64,000 bases of DNA from Streptomyces sp. NBC_00247 (GCF_036188265.1 NZ_CP108093.1:4422001-4486000); one strand, 5' to 3'. Counted from the stretch's first letter, positions 32,552 through 41,936 are shown. Notes: a model not told the origin generated them from the sequence alone. Translations and numbers: made by a program.

Positions 32552-32646
32552 CTTCTGCTCCCTGGGTGCGAGTCGTCGCGGCGTTCTGTCGCACACCGCG
32601 ACGACTTCTCGTCGGTTCCACCCTTCGCCACGCGTGCGTTATTTGT

Positions 32647-32661
32647 CCAATGAATCATTGG
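32647..32661. promoter_or_regulatory. Palindrome CCAATGA-a-TCATTGG
   Basis: A perfect 7-bp inverted repeat around one base, in the esterase/LysR spacer. With T...A ends and AT-rich flanks it is a good LysR recognition-site candidate. Confidence 0.55.
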
Positions 32662-32669
32662 CATACAGA

Positions 32670-32688
32670 ATATGCGTGTGACGCATAT
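32670..32688. promoter_or_regulatory. Palindrome ATATGCGT-gtg-ACGCATAT
   Basis: A perfect 8-bp inverted repeat that covers the annotated LysR start codon (ATG 32672), placed two turns from the first palindrome. It could be the autoregulatory site. In that case a slightly later start may be used. Confidence 0.5.
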
Positions 32689-33586
32689 CGAGCGAACCGA
32701 CCTGAACCTGCTCGGTCCCCTGGCGGCTCTGCTGGCGGAGCGGCACGTCTCCCGCGCCGCCGAGCTGGCCGGGACGAGCCAGCCGGCGATGAGCCGGGCC
32801 CTGCAACGGCTGCGGGACGCCTTCGGGGACGAACTGCTGGTCCGCACGCCGGGCGGCTACCGGCTCACCCCGCGCGCCGAACGGATCCAACGTCAGCTCG
32901 GCGGGGTCATGCCACGACTGGAGACGCTGTTCGCACCGGAGACCTTCGAGCCCGCGGACGCGGCCGAGGCGTTCCGGATCGCCGGGACCGACTACGCCTC
33001 GGTCTTCGTCCCCGCGCTCTGCCGACGCGTCTTCCGGGACTCTCCGCACTCCACCCTGGACTTCGGCAGGTGGCACGACGGCGTCTTCGACGACCTCGAC
33101 CACGGCCTCGTGGACCTGCTCTTCTACGCCACCAGGAAGCCCTCACCCGGCCTGCGCAGCGAGCACCTGTTCGACGACCGGTTCGTGTGCGTCATGGCGC
33201 GCGACCACCCACTGGCCCACCGGCCGGGGCTGACCCTGGACGACTACCTCGACTCCCGGCACGTGATCGTCGCCACCGTCGGCGGCCGCCAGACCGCGGT
33301 CGACGATCTGCTGGACCAGCTCCGCAGACCGCGCACGGCCGGTCTCTCCGTGCCGTACCACTCCGTGGCGCCCCTGGCCGTCCCGGGCACCCGCCTCGTC
33401 GCCACCCTTCCCCGCCGCATCGCCGCCGAGCACGCCTTTGACCCCGCGCTGCGCATCCTGCCCGCGCCGCCGGAGATCCCCCCGCTGCGCTACCACATGA
33501 GCTGGCACCCCCGTCTCGACGACGACCCCGCCCAGCGCTGGCTGCGTGACGCGGTCCGCGGGGTCCTCGCGGAGCCGTCCCCGTGA
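32672..33586 (+). CDS. LysR-family regulator
   Basis: A 304-residue LysR protein: DLNLLGPLAALLAERHVSRA, then TSQPAMSRALQRLRDAFGDELLVRTPGGYRLTP, and an effector domain with the Nod-box-type GRWHDGVFDDLDHGLVDLL. The latter is the pattern of NodD/LinR-like members that respond to aromatic or hydrophobic molecules. ATG 32672 lies inside a perfect palindrome with no ribosome site, so the mRNA may be leaderless or the start may be GTG 32678. Likely regulator of the divergent esterase. Confidence 0.9.
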   Translation: MRVTHIERTDLNLLGPLAALLAERHVSRAAELAGTSQPAMSRALQRLRDAFGDELLVRTPGGYRLTPRAERIQRQLGGVMPRLETLFAPETFEPADAAEAFRIAGTDYASVFVPALCRRVFRDSPHSTLDFGRWHDGVFDDLDHGLVDLLFYATRKPSPGLRSEHLFDDRFVCVMARDHPLAHRPGLTLDDYLDSRHVIVATVGGRQTAVDDLLDQLRRPRTAGLSVPYHSVAPLAVPGTRLVATLPRRIAAEHAFDPALRILPAPPEIPPLRYHMSWHPRLDDDPAQRWLRDAVRGVLAEPSP

Positions 33587-33705
33587 GCCCGCCGCGCCGC
33601 CACGGGATCCAGCCCGATCCGAACGAGAGACCTACGACCATCGGACCACCGCACCCCCACCCCGCGACAGGGATCAACCGGGCGTTTGCCCCTTACCCTG
33701 GTGCG

Positions 33706-35238
33706 ATGACCGCCCTGGACCCGCGCGACGCCGATGTCGCGCCCGCCGCCCTGCCCGCCGACGACATACCCGCCGACGCCCGGGCCACCGGCGCGCGGAC
33801 CGAAGGGGCCGGCGAGGCGGGGGAGGCCGGGGACTCCACCGAGGGTGTGCTCGGCCGGACCTACCGCGCCCTGAGCATCGGCATCGTCTCCGTCGTGCTG
33901 CTCATCGCCTTCGAGGCGACCGCCGTGGGGACCGCCATGCCGGTGGCCGCACGCGAGCTGCACGGGGTCCCGCTGTACGCCTTCGCCTTCTCCGCGTACT
34001 TCACCACCAGCCTCTTCGCCATGGTGTTCTCCGGGCAGTGGGCCGACCGCAGCGGGCCGCTCGGCCCCCTCGCGGCCGGGATCAGCGCCTTCGCCGCCGG
34101 GCTGCTGCTCTCCGGCGGCGCGAGCGGGATGTGGATGTTCATCGCGGGCCGGGCCGTCCAGGGGCTCGGCGGGGGACTGGTGATCGTCGCCTTGTACGTC
34201 GTCGTCGGCCGCGCCTACCCGGAGCGACTGCGCCCCGCGATCATGGCCGCCTTCGCCGCGAGCTGGGTCATCCCCTCCGTGGTCGGACCGCTCGCCTCCG
34301 GCACCGTCACCGAGCACCTCGGCTGGCGCTGGGTCTTCACCGGCATCCCGGTCCTCATCGTCTTCCCGCTGGCGCTCGCACTGCCCGCGATACGCCGCAG
34401 GGCCTCGGGCCCGGCGGACGAGGCCGCGGGCGCCAAGCCCTTCGACCGCCGGCGCATCCGGCTCGCCCTGGCCATCTCGGTGGGCGCCGGGCTGCTCCAG
34501 TACGCCGGGCAGGAACTGAACTGGTTCGCAGCTCTGCCCGGCCTCGCCGGGGCCGCCCTGCTGGTCCCCGCCGTCCGGGGGCTGCTGCCCACCGGAACCG
34601 TCCGTGCCGTGCGCGGGCTGCCCGCCGTCGTGCTGCTGCGTGGGGTCTCGGCCGGGTCCTTCATCGCCGCCGAGTCCTTCGTGCCCCTGATGCTGGTGAC
34701 CCAGCGCGGGCTGAGCCCGACCATGGCCGGGCTGTCGCTCGCGGCGGGCGGCGGTACCTGGGCGCTGGGATCGTTCATCCAGTCCCGGCCGCGGATGGAG
34801 CCGCACCGGGAGCGACTGATGTTCGTCGGCATGCTCATGGTCACCGTGGCGATCCTGACCGCCCCCTCCGTGCTGATCCACTCCGTGCCCGCCTGGACCG
34901 TGGCCGCCGCCTGGGCGGTCGGTTGTTTCGGCATGGGCATGGTGATCGCCTCGACCAGTGTGATGATGCTCAAGCTCTCCACCCCGCAGGAGGCGGGCGC
35001 CAACTCCGCGGCCCTCCAGATCTCCGACGGCCTCTCCAACGTCCTGCTCCTCGCGATCGGCGGCGCGGCCTTCGCGGCGCTCGGCGGTGGCGCGGTGGGC
35101 GCCGTCCACGAGACCGTGCGGGCGGGCGCCTCGGCGGCCCATCCGGGGGCCTTCGCGGCGGTCTTCCTGCCCATGGCGGGAGTCGCCCTGGTGGGGGCCT
35201 GGGTGGCGACCCGGGTACGGGCCCCGCACGCCGTCTGA
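33706..35238 (+). CDS. MFS transporter (DHA2-like, 14-segment class)
   Basis: A 510-residue transporter, probably drug or metabolite efflux. A ~50-residue Ala/Asp/Gly-rich N-terminal tail is followed by many hydrophobic segments. Signatures: TAVGTAMPVAARELHG, AFSAYFTTSLFAMVFSGQWADRSG, GRAVQGLGGGLVIVALYVVVG and FAASWVIPSVVGPLASGTV with GWRWVFTGIPVLI, typical of DHA-family proton antiporters. The frame opens at 33583, overlapping the LysR stop, but ATG 33706 fits better. Substrate unknown. Confidence 0.88.
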   Translation: MTALDPRDADVAPAALPADDIPADARATGARTEGAGEAGEAGDSTEGVLGRTYRALSIGIVSVVLLIAFEATAVGTAMPVAARELHGVPLYAFAFSAYFTTSLFAMVFSGQWADRSGPLGPLAAGISAFAAGLLLSGGASGMWMFIAGRAVQGLGGGLVIVALYVVVGRAYPERLRPAIMAAFAASWVIPSVVGPLASGTVTEHLGWRWVFTGIPVLIVFPLALALPAIRRRASGPADEAAGAKPFDRRRIRLALAISVGAGLLQYAGQELNWFAALPGLAGAALLVPAVRGLLPTGTVRAVRGLPAVVLLRGVSAGSFIAAESFVPLMLVTQRGLSPTMAGLSLAAGGGTWALGSFIQSRPRMEPHRERLMFVGMLMVTVAILTAPSVLIHSVPAWTVAAAWAVGCFGMGMVIASTSVMMLKLSTPQEAGANSAALQISDGLSNVLLLAIGGAAFAALGGGAVGAVHETVRAGASAAHPGAFAAVFLPMAGVALVGAWVATRVRAPHAV

Positions 35239-35420
35239 GGGACCCGGCGGGCGCGGGCGCCGGTGTGTGAAGAGGGTCTCAACGGACCCGAACCACGCCT
35301 CGTCCGTACGGGGTTCCGTCCGGCTCCCCGGTAAGGTGGCCCGGTTGTCGTATCGCGTACCGGGTGCCCCGGGCGGTACCGGCAGCACCCCACGTACCCG
35401 AGAGACCCGAACCGGAGACC

Positions 35421-37202
35421 GTGACTACTACCGCCTCCCACCACCTCTCACCCGCCTTTCCCGGCCGCGCCCCCTGGGGCACGGCGGGCAAGCTGCGAGC
35501 CTGGCAGCAGGGCGCCATGGAGAGGTACGTCCAGGAGCAGCCGCGCGACTTCCTCGCGGTCGCCACCCCCGGCGCCGGAAAGACCACCTTCGCGCTGACG
35601 CTCGCCTCGTGGCTGCTGCACCACCACGTCGTCCAGCAGATCACCGTCGTCGCGCCGACCGAGCACCTCAAGAAGCAGTGGGCGGAGGCAGCAGCCCGGA
35701 TAGGCATCAAGCTCGACCCCGAGTACAGCGCCGGGCCGGTGAGCAAGGAGTACCACGGCGTCGCCGTGACCTACGCCGGTGTCGGCGTGCGCCCGATGCT
35801 GCACCGCAACCGGTGCGAGCAGCGCAAGACCCTCGTGATCCTCGACGAGATCCACCACGCCGGTGACTCGAAGTCCTGGGGCGAGGCCTGCCAGGAGGCG
35901 TTCGATCCCGCCACCCGCCGACTCGCGCTGACCGGCACCCCGTTCCGCTCCGACACCAACCCGATCCCCTTCGTGACGTACGAGGAGGGCAACGACGGCA
36001 TCCGGCGCTCCTCCGCCGACTACACGTACGGCTACGGCAACGCCCTCGCCGACGGCGTCGTCCGACCGGTGATCTTCCTCAGCTACAGCGGCAACATGCG
36101 CTGGCGCACCAAGGCCGGCGACGAGATCGCCGCCCGCCTCGGCGAGCCGATGACCAAGGACGCCATCGGGCAGGCCTGGCGTACCGCCCTGTCGCCCACC
36201 GGCGACTGGATCCCCAACGTGCTCACCGCCGCCGACAAGCGGCTCACCGAGGTCCGCAAGGGCATCCCGGACGCCGGCGGACTGGTCATCGCCACCGACC
36301 AGGAGTCGGCCCGCGCCTACGCGAAGATCCTCAAGTCCGTCACCGGCGAGAAGCCGACCGTGGTCCTCTCCGACGAGAAAGCCGCGTCCAAGAACATCGA
36401 CAAGTTCAGCGCGGACGACTCGCGCTGGATGGTCGCCGTCCGGATGGTGTCCGAGGGCGTCGACGTACCCCGGCTCGCGGTCGGCGTGTACGCGACGACG
36501 ATCTCGACCCCGCTCTTCTTCGCCCAGGCCGTCGGCCGTTTCGTACGCTCCCGCAGGCGCGGCGAGACCGCCTCCGTCTTCGTCCCCACCATCCCGATGC
36601 TGCTCGACTTCGCCAACGAGATGGAGGTCGAACGCGACCACGTCCTCGACAAGCCGAAGAAGGGCAGCGACGAGGAGAACCCCTTCGCGGAGGAGGACAA
36701 GCTCCTCGCCGACGCCGAACGGCTGGAGGACGAGGAGACCGAGGACCAGCTGCCCTTCGAGGCGCTGGAGTCCGACGCGGTCTTCGACCGGGTGCTGTAC
36801 GACGGCGCCGAGTTCGGCATGCAGGCCCACCCGGGCAGCGAGGAGGAGCAGGACTACCTCGGCATCCCCGGCCTGCTGGAGCCCGACCAGGTGCAGCTGC
36901 TGCTCCAGAAGCGGCAGACCCGGCAGATCGCGCACAGCCGGACGAAGCCCGCCGCCGAGGCCGACCTCCTGGAGAAGCCGGCCGAAGCCCGCCCGGTGGT
37001 CACCCACAAGCAACTGCTGAGCCTGCGCAAGCAGCTCAACACCATGGTGTCGGCCTACACCCACCAGAGCGGCAAACCGCACGGCGTGCTCCACAACGAG
37101 CTCCGCCGGGTCTGCGGCGGACCGCCGAGCGCCGAGGCGACGGCGGGCCAGATCCAGGACCGGATCAAGAAGGTCCAGGAGTGGGCCACCCGCATGACGT
37201 GA
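35421..37202 (+). CDS. DEAD/DEAH-box helicase, SF2
   Basis: A 593-residue SF2 helicase. Motif I is TPGAGKTTFALTLA, motif Ia VVAPTEHLKKQW, motif II LDEIHHAG (DEIH), motif III LTGTPFRSD and motif VI QAVGRFVRSRR. An acidic linker (EDEETEDQLPF, about 430-450) leads to a helical C-terminal domain with KRQTRQIAHSRTKP. It resembles type III restriction/UvrB-like ResIII helicases common in actinobacteria. No methylase or nuclease gene is nearby, so it is not part of a restriction system here. GTG 35421 has GGAG upstream. It ends at a bidirectional terminator. Confidence 0.9.
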   Translation: MTTTASHHLSPAFPGRAPWGTAGKLRAWQQGAMERYVQEQPRDFLAVATPGAGKTTFALTLASWLLHHHVVQQITVVAPTEHLKKQWAEAAARIGIKLDPEYSAGPVSKEYHGVAVTYAGVGVRPMLHRNRCEQRKTLVILDEIHHAGDSKSWGEACQEAFDPATRRLALTGTPFRSDTNPIPFVTYEEGNDGIRRSSADYTYGYGNALADGVVRPVIFLSYSGNMRWRTKAGDEIAARLGEPMTKDAIGQAWRTALSPTGDWIPNVLTAADKRLTEVRKGIPDAGGLVIATDQESARAYAKILKSVTGEKPTVVLSDEKAASKNIDKFSADDSRWMVAVRMVSEGVDVPRLAVGVYATTISTPLFFAQAVGRFVRSRRRGETASVFVPTIPMLLDFANEMEVERDHVLDKPKKGSDEENPFAEEDKLLADAERLEDEETEDQLPFEALESDAVFDRVLYDGAEFGMQAHPGSEEEQDYLGIPGLLEPDQVQLLLQKRQTRQIAHSRTKPAAEADLLEKPAEARPVVTHKQLLSLRKQLNTMVSAYTHQSGKPHGVLHNELRRVCGGPPSAEATAGQIQDRIKKVQEWATRMT

Positions 37203-37236
37203 GGCTCCTCGCGGTCCTCGCGTGACCGCAGTGCGC

Positions 37237-37278
37237 GCGGCCCGGTACCTGCGGAATCCTCCGTCGGTACCGGGCCGC
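37237..37278. terminator. Bidirectional terminator between convergent genes
   Basis: GCGGCCCGGTACC (37237-37249) pairs with GGTACCGGGCCGC (37266-37278). It lies between the rightward helicase and the leftward lipoprotein operon. Confidence 0.85.
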
Positions 37279-37294
37279 TGTCAGGCGGTCCGCC

Positions 37295-37969
37295 TCAGGG
37301 AGACACCTTGTGCCCTTCGGGCACCTCGGCGGGCAGCTTCGCCTCCGCCGCGCATCCCAGCTCCTCGGCGAGGCCGCGGGCCACGGCGTTGAGCACGGTC
37401 ATCCGGTCTTCGGCCGTGCCGCCGGGGTCGGCCATCCCCTCGTCGAGATACATCTCGGCCTTGACGAATCCTCCGGCTTTCTGGGACTTCGCCGAGGGAC
37501 ACGCGAAGTACAGCAGGGCGCCTTCGTTCTTGCCGACGGCGGCGTAGGACCCCAGGGGATAGATGATCCTGTCGAGGTCGTCCCCGGATCCCGCAGGCTT
37601 CGCGGGGTCGGGAGAGGCGGCGATCGCGACGAAGCCGATGTCGATCAGCGGGAGATCGGAATCGCTGTCCCCCAGGTAGATCCTGCAGTCGACACCCCGG
37701 GCTCCCTCGCGGAGCTTCTCAGCGGTCTCCTTCACGGAGAACTTGTACGGGTCTCCGCTCTCGGCGGACCCCTCCGACTCCCAGTACTCGTCCGTGCCGC
37801 CGAGCTTTTGCAGGGCGGCCCCGCCTGCCCTCTTCAGAGTGCCGTCGCAGATCTGCGACGCAGGCCGCACATCGGGCTTGTTCGCAGATCCGCCGTCGCC
37901 GTCGCCGCACGCGGTGAGGCCGGCGACGAGCAGAACCCCGTACACGGCCCAGTGGCCCTTTTTCCTCAT
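37295..37969 (-). CDS. Lipoprotein of unknown function, last gene of the WXG-like operon
   Basis: A 224-residue lipoprotein: MRKKGHWAVYGVLLVAGLTA followed by the lipobox Cys and GDGDG. The mature part has internal Cys residues (ICDG, VDCRIYLG, YFACPSA, LGCAAEA) that may form two disulfides, and a repeated pattern of strand-like segments. I do not recognise the family, although it recalls DUF3558-type lipoproteins. ATG 37969 is chosen for a compact signal peptide; ATG 38002 is in frame with AAGGA upstream. It starts 40 bases after the large helical protein, so both are co-transcribed. It may be an immunity or surface partner. Confidence 0.7.
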   Translation of the reverse strand: MRKKGHWAVYGVLLVAGLTACGDGDGGSANKPDVRPASQICDGTLKRAGGAALQKLGGTDEYWESEGSAESGDPYKFSVKETAEKLREGARGVDCRIYLGDSDSDLPLIDIGFVAIAASPDPAKPAGSGDDLDRIIYPLGSYAAVGKNEGALLYFACPSAKSQKAGGFVKAEMYLDEGMADPGGTAEDRMTVLNAVARGLAEELGCAAEAKLPAEVPEGHKVSP

Positions 37970-38009
37970 GACGTTCCTGTTCTGCGAGTCGGTGCTCTCC
38001 ATCGGGCGT

Positions 38010-40307
38010 TCAGTCCTTGTACGGGGCACGCCCACGCTGGTCGTCATGGCCCGAACCGGTGTTGTAGGCGTTGTTGATCTCCTGGGTCCAGTTTCTGTCG
38101 TCGCTCTCCGCTGCCGCACCGGGGTTGCTGTCCAGGTAGGTCTGATACGCCTGCCCGAGCTGTTCGGTGCCGGCGGTGTACACGTCGTGGCTCGTCATCT
38201 GCGCCTTCTGCGTCGGGTCGTCCTCGGCGCCGTCGATGCCCTTGTCGACCTCGTGGCCGATGAAGGTGTTGACCGCCTCGCCGATGGTGTCCGCCGCCAG
38301 CGGCGCCACCACGAGGGCCACCGCGGTGGAGCCGGGCAGCGGAATCGCGGCGATTCCGCCCGCCACGACCGCTCCGGCGCCGAGCTTGACCCAGTCGCCC
38401 GACCGGCCGAGCGATTTGTTGGCCTCCTCGGAGTCGGCCGTGTAGGTCGTCTCCGCCTGCTGCACGCGCGCGTGGTCCAGGATGCCGCGCGCTTCCGCCC
38501 CGGTCGTCATCGCGTCGTGCGCCTTGTCGAAGTTCCCGTCGACCGATGCCGGATACGCGTCCAGCGCGCTGAGCGTGTAAATGTGCTGGGCCGCCGTCAC
38601 CGTCTTGTACGAGGTCTCGTCCTGCCCCAGTACGCTCAGGAAGTTGATGGCGCCGTCGTTGGTGAAGTTGGCCCGGCCCGCGTACTTGGGCGGGAAAACC
38701 TCGTCGTCCATGCCCGTCTCGCCGATCCCCGACAGGCTGTAGTCGATGTCGTCGATGTACGCCGCCCCCATCTTGCCCAGGCTGTCCGCCAGTTCGGGTT
38801 GGTCGTGCAGCATCTTCGGGCCGTCCTCGCTGCCGTACAGGTACGCCACCTGTTCCATCACCCCGGCCGTCAGGGCCGTGCGGTGGTCCAGGCTGCCGGG
38901 GATCAGCGGGTCCTTGGCGGCCATCGGGTCGGCGTCGTACGCCCAGCCGGTGGTGGCGGCCTCCAGTGCGTGGCCGAGGGCGTCGTGACCGGCGACGACC
39001 TTGTCGTCACCGCCCATCATGTAGGCGTCCGAGAGCCAGATCCGGTCCTTGGTGAGGTACTTGAGGTGGTCGTTCACCTCGGAGTCCTTGTCGACGCTCG
39101 CCCCCGTGCCGTCGGGCTGCGCGAAGAACTGGGCGGAGGCGTCCGGGTTGTGCCCGAGGGCTTCCATGAAGCCCGTCATGGGGTCACGGCCGCGGTCGTT
39201 CTTGTCGTAGAAGTTGAGGTCGCCCTGGTTCCAGTTGTTGATCCAGGGGTTCATGTCCTTGACGTTGCGTTCCTTGTCGTACTCCACGAGCTTGTCGCCG
39301 TAGTCGTTGAGGAACTGGTCGTCGTAGTCGCCGAAACGCATGAGGTTGCTCATGACGCCGAAGCCGGTCGGGTCGTTGGCGTCGTCGATGCCCAGGTGGT
39401 CCGGGCCCAGCTTCACCATCGTGTCCTCCCACTCCTCCATCTCCTTGCTGTCGGAGAGGGTGGCGGTGCCGAGGGTGATGCCGAGGTTCTTCTGGAGGAG
39501 CTTCGCCTGCTCCAGGCGCTTGGGGTCGGTGCCGTACCCCTGGTAGGGGTCGGCGATGCCCGCGTAGAACTCCAGGGTCTTCTTCGGGCCGACGTCGGTG
39601 GCGAACTTCTCCGCGAAGAGCGGGTCGTTCTTGTATTTGGCCAAACCCTCGTTGAGGCTGTTCAGCTCGGTCAGCGTGACCTTGTGCGGGTCCTTGGCGA
39701 GGATCTTGGAGAGCCTGTCGGCCTCGGCGATCGCGTTGGCCGCGGAGTCGCGGTCGGCGTAGCTCGCGCCCGAGAAGCCGTACGTGGCCTGGTCGACGAT
39801 GAGCGTCAGCGCCTCGGCCGCGGAGGTGTCGCTCTCCGTCGCCTTGCGCAGGATGTCCTGGACCTGGTCGCGGAGGTGGTCGACGTCCGCCTGGCTGTGC
39901 TCGGGGACCGTGGTGCCCTTCGCCGCGCGGTCCGGGTGGATGTTCATCGTCACCGAGAAGGAGTGTTCGCCGGTCTCCACGACCGTCAGGTTCTTCTTCG
40001 CGCCCTCGTGGATCACGTCGTTGAGCTGGTCCCGGTACCCCACCAGCTCGCCGCGGGTGTCGGCGAGGATCTTGGAGATGGTCTGCGCCTGCGTGTGGGC
40101 GTCACCGAACTCGCCCGCCGTCTTGTCGATGAACTCCCGGCTGACCGTGGCGTTCTCGCCCGCCCAGTCGGCCTTGGCGGCCTTGGCCTGGAGGTTGTCC
40201 CGGGCGTCCGACTTGAGCGTGGCGAGGTTCTTCGCCATCTGCTCCCAGTCGGTTATCGCCGCGTCGAGCTGGGAGAAGTTTCCGAAGCGGAGCGCGTCGA
40301 GGTCCAT
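38010..40307 (-). CDS. Large WXG100-like helical protein (765 aa)
   Basis: The N-terminus (MDLDALRFGNFSQLDAAITDWEQM, then KADWAGENATVSREFIDKTAGEF) is a helical hairpin of the WXG100/ESX type, with W-x-G at WAG. The central ~500 residues are acidic, Asp/Asn/Tyr-rich and have no enzyme motif I can name (MNPWINNWNQGDLNFYDKND, GHDALGHALEAATTGW). Residues ~642-680 form a Gly/Ala-rich hydrophobic helix pair (LGAGAVVAGGIAAIPLPGST), and the C-terminus ends NNAYNTGSGHDDQRG. It resembles large DUF6571-type Streptomyces proteins, by memory and unsure. ATG 40307 overlaps the previous stop (TGATG) and has GAGGAAGG upstream. Confidence 0.75.
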   Translation of the reverse strand: MDLDALRFGNFSQLDAAITDWEQMAKNLATLKSDARDNLQAKAAKADWAGENATVSREFIDKTAGEFGDAHTQAQTISKILADTRGELVGYRDQLNDVIHEGAKKNLTVVETGEHSFSVTMNIHPDRAAKGTTVPEHSQADVDHLRDQVQDILRKATESDTSAAEALTLIVDQATYGFSGASYADRDSAANAIAEADRLSKILAKDPHKVTLTELNSLNEGLAKYKNDPLFAEKFATDVGPKKTLEFYAGIADPYQGYGTDPKRLEQAKLLQKNLGITLGTATLSDSKEMEEWEDTMVKLGPDHLGIDDANDPTGFGVMSNLMRFGDYDDQFLNDYGDKLVEYDKERNVKDMNPWINNWNQGDLNFYDKNDRGRDPMTGFMEALGHNPDASAQFFAQPDGTGASVDKDSEVNDHLKYLTKDRIWLSDAYMMGGDDKVVAGHDALGHALEAATTGWAYDADPMAAKDPLIPGSLDHRTALTAGVMEQVAYLYGSEDGPKMLHDQPELADSLGKMGAAYIDDIDYSLSGIGETGMDDEVFPPKYAGRANFTNDGAINFLSVLGQDETSYKTVTAAQHIYTLSALDAYPASVDGNFDKAHDAMTTGAEARGILDHARVQQAETTYTADSEEANKSLGRSGDWVKLGAGAVVAGGIAAIPLPGSTAVALVVAPLAADTIGEAVNTFIGHEVDKGIDGAEDDPTQKAQMTSHDVYTAGTEQLGQAYQTYLDSNPGAAAESDDRNWTQEINNAYNTGSGHDDQRGRAPYKD

Positions 40308-40750
40308 CAGCGGGCCTTCCTCTCGTCGAATCCGTCGTCGAGGGTGCTGATGCTGCTGAGGGTGCCCGCGATGTACACCTCGTCGCCGGCGTGCGCGCCC
40401 TTCGTGTAGTCCAGGTGGTTCGATATGTGGGCCGTCGCGTCGAGCAGGCTCTGGACCTGGTCGACCCACCGCGAGGCCACGTGGTCGAGGGCGCCGCCGA
40501 GTGCGTAGCCCTCGGACTTCAGGCCCGCGGCCGCCTTCTGCGAGGCGGCACGGGCGTGGTCGCTGAACCGGCTGAAATCCTGGTGCAGTTGGAAGGCGGC
40601 GTCACCGACGGCCGCCAGATCCTGCTGGTTGACCTTCAGGTCTCCCTGGGTGTTCGCCGAGGGTTCCGGCGGGATGTGGTTCAACTGCATACGTGCGGTG
40701 TGCTGTTCGGCCGCCTGGGCCTTGAGTTGTTCCCATTCGTCCCACGCCAT
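40307..40750 (-). CDS. Small WXG-like helical protein (147 aa)
   Basis: A helical protein with MAWDEWEQLKAQAAEQH at its N-terminus and AAFQLHQDFSRFSDHARAAS, GGALDHVASRWVDQVQSLLDA further on. That is the size and helix pattern of ESX-type partner proteins, with a late W rather than a clean WxG turn. There is no signal peptide. It is the first gene of a leftward unit. Its stop overlaps the start of the 765-residue protein, so the two are probably made in equal amounts and may pair. No ESX secretion ATPase is in this window. Confidence 0.7.
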   Translation of the reverse strand: MAWDEWEQLKAQAAEQHTARMQLNHIPPEPSANTQGDLKVNQQDLAAVGDAAFQLHQDFSRFSDHARAASQKAAAGLKSEGYALGGALDHVASRWVDQVQSLLDATAHISNHLDYTKGAHAGDEVYIAGTLSSISTLDDGFDERKAR

Positions 40751-41291
40751 GCGCGGATCGCCTCCCCGTGTGTCCGGCCGTCCGGCTTGGGGGCCGTCTG
40801 GCCACGAAACCTACCAAGCGGACGGTGCGGGCGGCATCGAGTCGAACAGGGGCCGGAACGGGCCCCACCGGCAGGGTGAGAACCATGATTTTTTGTCACG
40901 TACTGTTAACGCCGGTTCGCCAACGGTGGCCTTCGTCACCCTCCGCGTCGTGCGACCTGGACGCGCGTAGACGTCCGGGTTCCGGACGGTCTCGCGCTGA
41001 CCGGCGGTTATGCGGGGGAGGATCGCCCGAGGACCGGATTCTGGACGAGGGCTTCCGCTCAGCGGACTGCCTCGCTACTGTCCGTCCATATGTGAACGCC
41101 CCGTGGCAACGCCGCCGCGGAGCGCAGCCGGTATCGGGCCGTATCCGTACGCACCATGCCTTCCGGGGCGAAGGTGGAACTCTCGGATGCGACCGGACCA
41201 GACCGGCGGCCTCTCCGTGCGTCGCCGCTGGGACCGGCGTCGCGCCTGCGTGGAGCCGGCCGTCGTCGCTCACCCTCGGAGGGGACGGGTC
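40751..41291. other. 541-bp spacer between the WXG-like operon and the IclR gene
   Basis: This must hold the promoters of both divergent units. An AT-rich spot at 40885-40915 (TTTTTTGTCACGTACTGTTAAC) is the likely operon promoter region, but I cannot fix its boxes. Long frames across it on both strands lack family features and ribosome sites and are not supported. Confidence 0.4.
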
Positions 41292-41936
41292 GTGACCGCG
41301 GAGACTTCCCAGACACTCGACCGAGGACTTCGTGTCCTCAAACTGCTCGCCGACACCGACCACGGGCTGACCGTCACCGAGCTGTCCAACCGGCTCGGCG
41401 TCAACCGCACGGTCGTCTATCGGCTGCTCGCCACACTCGAACAGCACACCCTCGTGCGCCGCGATCTCGGCGGCCGGGCCAGGGTCGGACTCGGCGTGCT
41501 CCGCTTGGGCCGCCAGGTGCACCCCCTCGTGCGGGAGGCGGCGCTGCCCGCACTCCGCTCGCTGGCCGAGGACATCGGGGCCACCGCCCACCTGACGCTC
41601 GTCGACGGTGCGGACGCGCTCGCCGTCGCCGTCGTCGAGCCGACCTGGACCGACTACCACGTCGCGTACCGGCCCGGTTTCCGCCACCCGCTGGACCAGG
41701 GTGCCGCGGGGCGGGCCATCCTCTCCGCCCGGCAGCGCACCGTCGTGGACCACCCCGGCTACACCCTCACCCAGGGGGAGCTGGAGGCGGGCGCCAGCGG
41801 GGCCGCGGCGCCGCTGGTCGGTGTCTCGGGAGTGGAGGGGAGCGTGGGCGTGGTCATGCTCGCGGACTCCATTCCCGACCGGGTCGGCCCACGCGTCCTG
41901 GACGCGGCCCGCGAGGTGGCCGACGCCCTGCGCTGA
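41292..41936 (+). CDS. IclR-family regulator
   Basis: A 214-residue IclR protein, slightly short. The winged helix is TLDRGLRVLKLLADTDHGLT with VTELSNRLGVNRTVVYRLLATLEQ. The effector domain starts ALRSLAEDIGATAHLTLVDG and has the loop RHPLDQGAAGRAIL. GTG 41292 follows GGAGGGG. The next gene is a secreted protease on the same strand 195 bp away, and no obvious catabolic target lies beside it. Confidence 0.9.
   Translation: MTAETSQTLDRGLRVLKLLADTDHGLTVTELSNRLGVNRTVVYRLLATLEQHTLVRRDLGGRARVGLGVLRLGRQVHPLVREAALPALRSLAEDIGATAHLTLVDGADALAVAVVEPTWTDYHVAYRPGFRHPLDQGAAGRAILSARQRTVVDHPGYTLTQGELEAGASGAAAPLVGVSGVEGSVGVVMLADSIPDRVGPRVLDAAREVADALR

Noticed and set aside
35421..37202. Restriction-modification or defence system around the DEAD/DEAH helicase
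   Set aside because: Neighbours are an MFS transporter and a lipoprotein operon; no methylase, nuclease or defence gene is nearby.
40768..41295. 175-codon plus-strand frame in the 541-bp spacer
   Set aside because: There is no ribosome site, no domain, and the translation is Arg/Gly-biased as in random GC-rich DNA.
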